18,029 bases of DNA from DATLHO01 sp035539855. Lineage in GTDB: Bacteria > Bacteroidota > Ignavibacteria > OLB7. Below the pieces are notes generated by a model. The model did no database searches and was not told where the DNA came from. It saw nothing but the letters and a program-made list of their open reading frames with translations. The DNA is taken from contig DATLHO010000259.1 in NCBI GenBank assembly GCA_035539855.1, forward strand, positions 1 through 18,029. Direction: 5' to 3'. A program made the position numbers and the translations under genes. Of the stretch, positions 6,327 to 11,625 are shown piece by piece; positions within the stretch are counted from its first letter, which is position 1, and each line of letters opens with the position of its first letter.

Positions 6327-7799
6327 ATGGCCACACGCTACGTCTCCACCCCCACCGCACGCTTCGAGATCGAGCGCGGCGATCGGCTCTTCCGCAAGGA
6401 GCTGCTCTGGGGCGACACCTGCCGCACCATCGAAACCTCCGCCGACCGCACGAAGGTGCATGCGCGCGGCGCGACCGGCTGGGTCGCCACGAGCGCCCTC
6501 GGCACGAAGCGCCTGCTCGAGATCTACGTGATCGATGTCGGCCAGGGCGACGCAGTGCTCATGCGCACACCCAACGGGAAGTGGCACCTGATCGACGGCG
6601 GCGTCTCGAACGACCGGCAGATGACGCGCAAGGGCGCCGCGAACTTCCTGCGCTGGAAGTTCCTCGAGGACCTCGGCAAAAAGAAGGTCGAGCTGCAGAA
6701 CGTGATCCTCACCCACCCCGACTTCGACCACTACGGCGGATTGATCAACGTGCTGGAGGGATTCCTTCCCGCGGCCGACCAGCCCGCGCGACGCTTCGAC
6801 GTCGAGGTCGACACGTTCCTGCACAGCGGGATGGGCCGCTTCGAGCGGGGCGCGCCGCTCGGCGCCCGGGTCGCCGGCGAGGTCGCGGCGTTCCCCGCGG
6901 GCGATCACGGGATACCGACGAAGGGATCGTTCATCACGGAGCTGCTCGACGGCAAGTCCGACTTCGCAACGCCTCCGCGCCCGCTGACGATCAGCTTCGG
7001 ATCGCTCGCCTCGCAGGTCGCCGCGGTGCCGGCGAGCGTGCGGAGGCTCTCGAGCGCGGACGGATTTCTGCCGGGATACTCGACCGGCGCCTGTCGCATC
7101 CGCGTGCTCGGACCGGTCGTCGAGCAGACGGCCGCGGGCGAGCGCGGGCTGCGCTGGCTCGCCGACGAATCGAAGACGCGCAACGGCCACTCCGTCGTCC
7201 TGCGCGTCGACTACCGCAAGGCGCGCATCCTGCTGACGGGCGACCTCAACACGCTCTCGCAGCGGCTGCTGCTGAGCTACCACGACGCGTCGGAGTTCAC
7301 CGTCGACGTGGCGAAGGGATGCCACCACGGCTCCGACGACATCCACCTCGACTTCGTGCGCGCGATGGGCGCGTGCGCGACGGTAATCTCCTCCGGAGAC
7401 AACGAGGACTACGCCCACCCGCGCCCTCGCGTGATGGGCGCCTCGGCGCGCTACGGCCGCGAGGCCGTCGACCCCGACGATCCCGGCGGAGAGAAGTGTC
7501 CTCCCCTGCTGTACTCGACCGAGCTCGCGCGCTCGGTGCGCCTGGCGTACGCCGAGTCGATCTCGGTGAAGGAGGCCGGCGACGTCCTCGTCGAGCACGC
7601 GATCACCGCGACGGACCCGATCGTCGATCCGGCCGGACGCGACGACCGCCCGCGCCCGCTGATGCAGGCGCCGCTCGCGGTCGACCTCATCTACGGCCTC
7701 GTGAACATCCGCACCGACGGCGAGACGATCCTGCTGGCCACGATGGAGGAGAAGGGAAACTCCTTCGACGTGCGCCGCATCGTCGCCGGCAGCGCGTGA
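6327..7799 (+). CDS. ComEC-like MBL-fold metallohydrolase with N-terminal SH3-like segment
   Basis: This 490-residue soluble protein has a metallo-beta-lactamase fold of the ComEC/Rec2 type. DVGQGDAVLM leads into LIDGG, then the metal motif H130-P-D132-F-D134-H135 (the HxDxDH form seen in ComEC), D306 in LLTGD, H334 in CHHGS and H364 in DYAHPRP. ComEC proteins are membrane DNA-uptake channels, but this one has no membrane segments, so only the hydrolase part is shared; related free-standing domains are thought to act as nucleases or phosphodiesterases. Residues 14-56 (GDRLFRKELLWGD to GATGWVATSAL) look like a bacterial SH3-type beta barrel. About 120 residues after the last ligand are unassigned. 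The start is firm: GGAGG at 6313-6317, nine bases before ATG. It probably follows the regulator at 5514 in one transcript. Substrate unknown; nucleic acid is the first guess. Confidence 0.88.
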   Translation: MATRYVSTPTARFEIERGDRLFRKELLWGDTCRTIETSADRTKVHARGATGWVATSALGTKRLLEIYVIDVGQGDAVLMRTPNGKWHLIDGGVSNDRQMTRKGAANFLRWKFLEDLGKKKVELQNVILTHPDFDHYGGLINVLEGFLPAADQPARRFDVEVDTFLHSGMGRFERGAPLGARVAGEVAAFPAGDHGIPTKGSFITELLDGKSDFATPPRPLTISFGSLASQVAAVPASVRRLSSADGFLPGYSTGACRIRVLGPVVEQTAAGERGLRWLADESKTRNGHSVVLRVDYRKARILLTGDLNTLSQRLLLSYHDASEFTVDVAKGCHHGSDDIHLDFVRAMGACATVISSGDNEDYAHPRPRVMGASARYGREAVDPDDPGGEKCPPLLYSTELARSVRLAYAESISVKEAGDVLVEHAITATDPIVDPAGRDDRPRPLMQAPLAVDLIYGLVNIRTDGETILLATMEEKGNSFDVRRIVAGSA

Positions 7800-7848
7800 G
7801 GGCGTATCGCGGCACCGGCTCGTCCCAGTGAGATGCCGTCGCTCTCAC

Positions 7849-7859
7849 GTATATTCGCC
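7849..7859 (+). promoter_or_regulatory. GTATATTCGCC promoter-like box and start of conserved leader
   Basis: GTATATTCGCC opens a leader of about 95 bp (7849-7945) that is homologous to the leader of the GMC oxidoreductase gene at 11523-11628. Shared blocks, in order, are GTATATTC, CCCCCTCGCA, TCCCGCTCGCCCGC, CACGGCG and GCGAGGTCCA just before an ATG. Confidence 0.55.
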
Positions 7860-7942
7860 ATCGGTCCCCCGAGCCCCCCTCGCAATCGTCCCGCTCGCCC
7901 GCCACGGCGAGTGAACCGTCGTCCAATCCGCGAGGTCCACGC

Positions 7943-7990
7943 ATGCCCGACATCCTCCTTCTCCCGCTCCCTTCGATCATCCGACGCTGA
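7943..7990 (+). CDS. 15-codon leader ORF coupled to the regulator
   Basis: An ATG at 7943 begins MPDILLLPLPSIIRR and stops with TGA at 7988-7990. That stop overlaps the regulator's start codon (TGATG). A Shine-Dalgarno-like GCGAGGT lies a few bases before 7943, whereas the regulator's own ATG has none at a normal distance. The conserved leader shared with the GMC gene ends exactly at this ATG. Translation of the regulator is therefore probably by termination-reinitiation from this short ORF. The peptide is hydrophobic and matches nothing I know; its role may be only the coupling. Confidence 0.5.
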   Translation: MPDILLLPLPSIIRR

Positions 7991-9075
7991 TGCCGCGCCG
8001 TCGCGAAGGCGTCGTCCGCGAATCGATCGCCCAGCTCGTCGAGCTCACTCGACGGTGCGAGGGCGGCGCTCGCGCGCGCGTGCGGATGCTCCTCGCATTC
8101 AAGCGCGAGCCCGCGCTGACCTTCGAGCAGCTCTCGGCCACGCTCGGCTACTCCGAGCGAAACCTGCACCGCTGGTGGAGCGAGTACCGCCGCGGCGGCC
8201 TCGCGCTGCTGCTGCGCGGCGTGAGCGTTGAAGCGCAGCGCCGGACGCGCTCGCCCCTGCTGGGCACGCCGACAGGTGGTGCCAGCCCTCTCGGAGGCTC
8301 CAGCCCGCTCGCGGGCTCCGCCGACGGACGCGCGACCGACCTCTCGGCGCGGGTCGCGCGCTTTCTCAACGCGATGCCGACGACTGTCGAGAGCGGCGAG
8401 TGGATGCGGCGGTTCCATGCGGGGTTGAAGCTGCTGCTCGCGGGCGTCGACGTGATCACGCTGCGCGTCAACCTGGCGAGCGAGGTCGAGCAGCCGGATC
8501 ACGAGATGGCCGAGCTGGTCATCGTCGACGAGTCGTCGCGCAACGGCGGCGCGCGGGGCCGGCGCCGGGTGCGCGCGGCTAGCGTGCGCACGACGCCCGG
8601 CCGGGTGCTCGTCGCGCAGATGCTCGCCGAGGGATTCCCCGCATCGGCCTATCAGATCCCCTCCGTCTTCGACTACTTCATCGAGGGCGGCGAGTACGTC
8701 GGCTCGATCGTGCTGTGGCGCGAGCGCACGAAGACGCCGATCCCCGACGCGACGCTCGAGCTGATGCGCACCATCCACCCGTTCATCGCCTTCGCGCTCT
8801 CGGACTGCGTCTGCCGTCACGTGCGGCACGACCCGGGACTGCACGCCGTGCGGCACATCATCGACGCGATCGCCGCGCGCATCGGACTGCGCGGTCGCGA
8901 GCTGGAGATCTTCGCGATGCAGCTCGCCGGCGCCAGCCGCAGCGAGATCGCCGCGCGCCAGGGGATCGCCCGCAGCACCGTCGGCAAGTACGTCGCGAGC
9001 ATCCACGCCAAGGCGGGGACGCGCAATTACACGGAGCTGCTGACCCGCTTCTCCGAGGCGGACGACGACGAATAA
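7990..9075 (+). CDS. Full-length modular regulator: IS630-like HTH + central domain + LuxR-type HTH
   Basis: This 361-residue protein is the most complete member of the family. Residues 29-76 are the transposase-like helix-turn-helix (ARVRMLLAFKRE, LGYSERNLHRWWSEYRRGGL). A Gly/Ser/Pro linker (92-113, GGASPLGGSSPLAGS) follows. The central domain (120-278) has FLNAMPTTVESGEWMRRF, DVITLRVNL, EGFPASAYQIPSVFDYF, GEYVGSIVLWRER and IHPFIAFALSDCVCRH. The C-terminal LuxR-type helix-turn-helix (298-343) reads LRGRELEIFAMQLAGASRSEIA and GIARSTVGKYVASIHAKAG. With two DNA-binding domains it could bridge two sites or bind one extended site. The start codon overlaps the stop of a 15-codon leader ORF. A hairpin at 9100-9120 probably ends the transcript. 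Confidence 0.87.
   Translation: MPRRREGVVRESIAQLVELTRRCEGGARARVRMLLAFKREPALTFEQLSATLGYSERNLHRWWSEYRRGGLALLLRGVSVEAQRRTRSPLLGTPTGGASPLGGSSPLAGSADGRATDLSARVARFLNAMPTTVESGEWMRRFHAGLKLLLAGVDVITLRVNLASEVEQPDHEMAELVIVDESSRNGGARGRRRVRAASVRTTPGRVLVAQMLAEGFPASAYQIPSVFDYFIEGGEYVGSIVLWRERTKTPIPDATLELMRTIHPFIAFALSDCVCRHVRHDPGLHAVRHIIDAIAARIGLRGRELEIFAMQLAGASRSEIAARQGIARSTVGKYVASIHAKAGTRNYTELLTRFSEADDDE
8284..8317 (+). repeat. Two tandem short palindromes inside the regulator's linker
   Basis: AGCCCTCTCGGAGGCT (8284-8299) and AGCCCGCTCGCGGGCT (8302-8317) are neighbouring 16-bp inverted repeats spaced 18 bp apart. They encode the SPLGGSSPLAGS part of the linker in frame. The short-form paralogues and the first full-length regulator lack this linker, so it looks like an in-frame insertion or expansion of a REP-like palindrome. 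Confidence 0.5.
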
Positions 9076-9099
9076 CTGACATTCCCGACACGCGCGCGG

Positions 9100-9120
9100 C
9101 CACATTCCGGCCGAATGTGG
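9100..9120 (+). terminator. Hairpin downstream of the full-length regulator
   Basis: CCACATTC (9100-9107) pairs perfectly with GAATGTGG (9113-9120) around CGGCC. It lies 25 bp after the stop codon and before the promoter box of the next gene. No T-tract follows, so termination strength is uncertain. Confidence 0.45.
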
Positions 9121-9155
9121 TCTCGGTGTCCATTCCCGGTCCGCGCCGGGCGCTC

Positions 9156-9164
9156 TAGATTTCC
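9156..9164 (+). promoter_or_regulatory. TAGATTTCC promoter-like box
   Basis: TAGATTTCC lies about 50 bp before the start of the small secreted protein gene and matches TAGATTTC before the first regulator. It is followed by the C-rich leader and the AAGGT Shine-Dalgarno (9198-9202). Confidence 0.45.
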
Positions 9165-9208
9165 ACCGCTCCGCAAGCCACATCCCCCCGCTCTCTCAAG
9201 GTCGCACC

Positions 9209-9721
9209 ATGAACACATTCAATCGCATCCTCGTCGCGTTGCTCGTCTGCACCGCCGCAGCGAGCGCGCAGACCGTGAGGCTCGAGTCGGAGCTCACGGT
9301 GGCGAACGCACGGAAGATCAAGTACGCGTGGACGGTGACGATCACCGGCCGGACCGCGACGGGGCTGGAGCTCTCGATCGACGCGGGCTCGGTCGTCGCC
9401 ACCGGCGGCGCCGACGACCTCGCGAGTCTCACCGCCGCGCAGATCTTCGACGAGATCGCGCTGCGCACGATCTCCCTGACGGTCGATCCGGACGATGCCT
9501 CCTGCACCTCGGGTGGCTCCTCGGTGGTAACCGTCGCATCCTGCGTAACCCGCACCGCCACGGGCTTTGCCGCATCCGGCAGCGGGCTCGCGCGCCGCAT
9601 CTACACCTACAACTGTTCACCACTCGGCCCGGCGGCGTTGCTCGGCGTGATCTGGGACGTCCCGGATTGCGCGAGCTCCGCCGAGCCGACTTCCTCGCGG
9701 CGCGATGCCGAGATCCGCTAG
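9209..9721 (+). CDS. Small secreted protein of unknown function
   Basis: This 170-residue protein begins with a good Sec signal peptide: NTFNR, the hydrophobic ILVALLVCTAAASA, and a likely cleavage after the Ala preceding QTV. The mature part is rich in Thr, Ser and Ala with alternating hydrophobic residues (VRLESELTV, YAWTVTITG, LELSIDAGS), suggesting a beta-sandwich. It has four cysteines (in DDASCTSG, VASCVTR, YNCSP, PDCAS), which could form two disulfides outside the cytoplasm. I do not recognise a family. The Shine-Dalgarno AAGGT fixes the start. The subtilase gene starts about 60 bp after its stop, possibly in the same transcript, so it could be a partner or substrate, but nothing shows this directly. 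Confidence 0.7.
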   Translation: MNTFNRILVALLVCTAAASAQTVRLESELTVANARKIKYAWTVTITGRTATGLELSIDAGSVVATGGADDLASLTAAQIFDEIALRTISLTVDPDDASCTSGGSSVVTVASCVTRTATGFAASGSGLARRIYTYNCSPLGPAALLGVIWDVPDCASSAEPTSSRRDAEIR

Positions 9722-9738
9722 CGCCGCGTCGAAGAATC

Positions 9739-9757
9739 GGGCGCCCGAGAGGCGCCC
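9739..9757 (+). other. Hairpin between secreted protein and subtilase genes
   Basis: GGGCGCC (9739-9745) pairs with GGCGCCC (9751-9757) across a 5-nt loop. It sits just upstream of the subtilase Shine-Dalgarno (CAGGAGGAA). It may end or stabilise the upstream mRNA and set the ratio of the two proteins. Confidence 0.4.
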
Positions 9758-9779
9758 TCAACCACAGGAGGAATTCACC

Positions 9780-11126
9780 ATGGCCAAGAAGAATCCGGGC
9801 AAGGCGCCCAACGATCCCGGGATCACCGCGGTGTCGTCGCCGGTCGACCAGATGCTGCTCGCCGCGCTCGAGCGCGGAGGCGAGACGATGGAGACGGGCC
9901 GCTATCTGGTGACGATGAAGGAGGAGGCGATCGAGGAGGGGATCGCGGCCTTCAGCGACGCCGGCATGCGGGTCGCCGACGCCCGTGACTTCCGCGACCA
10001 GGCCGTCGAGCTCGAGACCCTCGGCGACGCCGAGGCGGTCGTCTTTCCGGAGATCGGCGTCGCGCTCATCGGCGGCGATTCGGCGCGCGCGCGCGGACTC
10101 GGCGTCCACGACGAGATCGCGTCCGACAGCCCGATCGAGTCGATCGATCCGGAGCTCTTCGTGTTCGCCGACAACGACTTCGAGGCGTTCGTCAAGCGGG
10201 CGCGCGGCATCGATCAGGAGTCGCCGGGACAGTACCTGCGCGGCTTCGCCGACGCGGCACAGACGATCGCCGCGGGCTTCACCGACGGCGAGCTCAAGGA
10301 GTTCGAGGACGAGGAGGTGATGGTGCTCGGCTCGACGATCGGCCTGCGGTTGTGCCGCGTACCGCCGAGTCCGCGCAGCGGCTCGGGCATCCGCGTCGCG
10401 GTGCTCGACACGGGCATGGACCTGGGGCATCCGGACTTCGCGGGCCGGCCGTTCATCACGCGCACGTTCGTCGGCCAGCCGGTGCAGGATCTGCACTCGC
10501 ACGGCACGCACTGCATCGGCACCGCATGCGGACCGCTGGCACCGGCCGGCGCGATCCCGCGCTACGGCATCGGCTATCGCTCGTCGATCTTCGTCGGCAA
10601 GGTACTCTCGAACTCCGGCGGCAGCGTCGGCGGCAGCGTGCTCAACGGCATGAACTGGGCGATCGCCAATCGCTGCGCCGTGATCTCGATGTCGCTCGGC
10701 GGCTCCGGCGGCGTGCAGCCGTCGTACACCGCGGCGGGCGCGGCGGCGCTGACGAGGGGATTGCTCATCATCGCCGCAGCCGGCAACAACGCCGGACCGA
10801 CCGGCTACCCGGCGAACTCGCCGACGATCATGTCGGTCGCCGCGCTGACCAACACGCTGACGCCGGCGAGCTTCTCGAACTTCGGCAAGATCGAGATCGC
10901 CGCGCCGGGCGTCGACGTCTTCTCGTCGGTCCCGCGCCCGGTGCGCTACGGCCGCAAGAGCGGAACGTCCATGGCTACTCCGCACGTCGCCGGCGTCGCG
11001 TCGCTGTGGGCCGAGAGCTCCTCGTCGCTGCGCGGCGTCGCGCTGTGGAAGAAGCTGCAGGCCTCCGCGCGCCGCCTGCCGTTCCCGGCAACGCGCGTCG
11101 GAGCAGGCCTGGTGCAGGCGCCGTAA
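9780..11126 (+). CDS. Subtilisin-like serine protease (S8) with N-terminal prodomain, no signal peptide
   Basis: This 448-residue protease has the full S8 triad: D210 in AVLDTGMD, H241 in HSHGTHCIG and S397 in SGTSMATPHVAG, with the oxyanion Asn at N336 in AAGNN. Residues 40-130 (GRYLVTMKEEA, AFSDAGMRVADARDF, ALIGGDSARARG, IESIDPELFVFA) look like an I9-type propeptide, so it is probably made as a zymogen that cleaves itself. A second acidic stretch (130-180) separates it from the catalytic domain. It starts MAKKNPGKAP with no signal peptide or membrane segment, so it probably acts inside the cell or leaves by another route. The start is firm: AGGAGG just upstream of ATG 9780; an in-frame extension to 9705 lies before the hairpin and is not family-like. 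The next gene encodes a free-standing propeptide-like protein that may control it. Confidence 0.92.
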   Translation: MAKKNPGKAPNDPGITAVSSPVDQMLLAALERGGETMETGRYLVTMKEEAIEEGIAAFSDAGMRVADARDFRDQAVELETLGDAEAVVFPEIGVALIGGDSARARGLGVHDEIASDSPIESIDPELFVFADNDFEAFVKRARGIDQESPGQYLRGFADAAQTIAAGFTDGELKEFEDEEVMVLGSTIGLRLCRVPPSPRSGSGIRVAVLDTGMDLGHPDFAGRPFITRTFVGQPVQDLHSHGTHCIGTACGPLAPAGAIPRYGIGYRSSIFVGKVLSNSGGSVGGSVLNGMNWAIANRCAVISMSLGGSGGVQPSYTAAGAAALTRGLLIIAAAGNNAGPTGYPANSPTIMSVAALTNTLTPASFSNFGKIEIAAPGVDVFSSVPRPVRYGRKSGTSMATPHVAGVASLWAESSSSLRGVALWKKLQASARRLPFPATRVGAGLVQAP

Positions 11127-11143
11127 CGATCAGCAGTTTCACC

Positions 11144-11150
11144 TACCTTG
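11144..11150 (+). promoter_or_regulatory. TACCTTG promoter-like box before the small inhibitor-like gene
   Basis: TACCTTG lies 18 bp after the subtilase stop and matches the TAnnTT pattern seen elsewhere in the window. It would place a transcription start near the hairpin at 11151, giving the small gene its own promoter besides any read-through from the protease gene. Confidence 0.35.
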
Positions 11151-11184
11151 AATCCGCCGGGCGCGAGCAATGCCCCGGCGGATT
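11151..11184 (+). other. Perfect 11-bp hairpin in the 5' leader
   Basis: AATCCGCCGGG (11151-11161) and CCCGGCGGATT (11174-11184) pair perfectly across a 12-nt loop. It stands between the subtilase stop and the Shine-Dalgarno of the small gene (GAGGAG, about 11197-11202). It could end the protease transcript or protect the 5' end of the small mRNA. No real T-tract follows. Confidence 0.5.
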
Positions 11185-11206
11185 CGACTTTCCAGCGAGG
11201 AGCACC

Positions 11207-11449
11207 ATGGCGAAGAAAAGGAAGTGGGTCGTGACGACCTCCGGCGACCGGCCGATGAAGGATGTCGAGAAGGATCTCAGGGACTGTGGTTTCGAGGTCT
11301 CCGACGTGCTCGACGCGATCGGCTGCGTCAACGGCTCCGGCGACGACGAGGCGGCCGAGAAGGCGCGCTCGATCCGCGGCGTCACCGACGTGTCACCGGA
11401 GCCCGGCGACATCGACGTCGGGCCGCCGGATGCGCCGATCACGTGGTGA
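11207..11449 (+). CDS. Stand-alone subtilisin propeptide/inhibitor-like protein (I9-like)
   Basis: This 80-residue protein has the strand-helix-strand-strand-helix-strand pattern of the I9 propeptide fold: KWVVTTSG (6-13), helix MKDVEKDLRDCG (17-28), FEVSDVLDAIGCVNGSG (29-45), helix DEAAEKARSI (47-56), and GVTDVSP (58-64). The order 'short strand, helix, CGF-V, IG-V-G, then GV--V-P' is what free-standing I9 inhibitors and chaperones such as POIA1-type proteins show. The C-terminal segment (PPDAPITW) would then lie in the protease active site. It begins MAKK, as the adjacent subtilase does, and follows it by 80 bp. Known relatives fold or inhibit subtilases, so this one probably keeps the neighbouring protease quiet inside the cell or helps it fold. 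There is no signal peptide. The GAGGAG Shine-Dalgarno fixes the start. Confidence 0.72.
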   Translation: MAKKRKWVVTTSGDRPMKDVEKDLRDCGFEVSDVLDAIGCVNGSGDDEAAEKARSIRGVTDVSPEPGDIDVGPPDAPITW

Positions 11450-11522
11450 GGTGGACGCCGGGTGCGCCTATCACCCGGTAAGCCGATCGCGGCTCCTGCT
11501 GCGCGGATGAGCGAGCCCGGCT

Positions 11523-11532
11523 GTATATTCCA
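11523..11532 (+). promoter_or_regulatory. GTATATTCCA promoter-like box and conserved leader of the GMC gene
   Basis: GTATATTC is identical to the box at 7849. The following leader, of about 100 bp up to ATG 11626, matches the one before the full-length regulator block by block, with GCGAGGTCCA just before the start codon in both. The two genes are probably controlled by the same factor or arose from a duplicated upstream region. Confidence 0.55.
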
Positions 11533-11625
11533 CGAGTCCTCCCCGCAGCAATCCCCCCTCGCACAATCCCGCTCGCCCGCACCACGGCGCGAGACACTCG
11601 TACGCCAGCCCGCGCGAGGTCCATC

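Noticed and set aside
5433..7598. A 721-residue open frame on the minus strand opposite the regulator and the MBL gene
   Set aside because: It is Arg-, Glu-, Asp- and Val-rich with no domain, lies exactly opposite two recognisable genes, and is an expected effect of high-GC codon bias.
7687..9183. A 498-residue minus-strand open frame opposite the full-length regulator
   Set aside because: No recognisable domain and low-complexity Arg-rich sequence; the plus strand carries the conserved regulator domains.
9429..10985. A 518-residue minus-strand open frame opposite the subtilase
   Set aside because: The subtilase triad on the plus strand is unmistakable; the antisense frame is compositional.
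11207..11449. Naming the 80-residue protein a ketohydroxyglutarate aldolase
   Set aside because: I recall that label on similar short database entries, but true aldolases of that name are about 200 residues with a TIM barrel. The strand-helix pattern and the neighbouring subtilase fit an I9-like propeptide instead.
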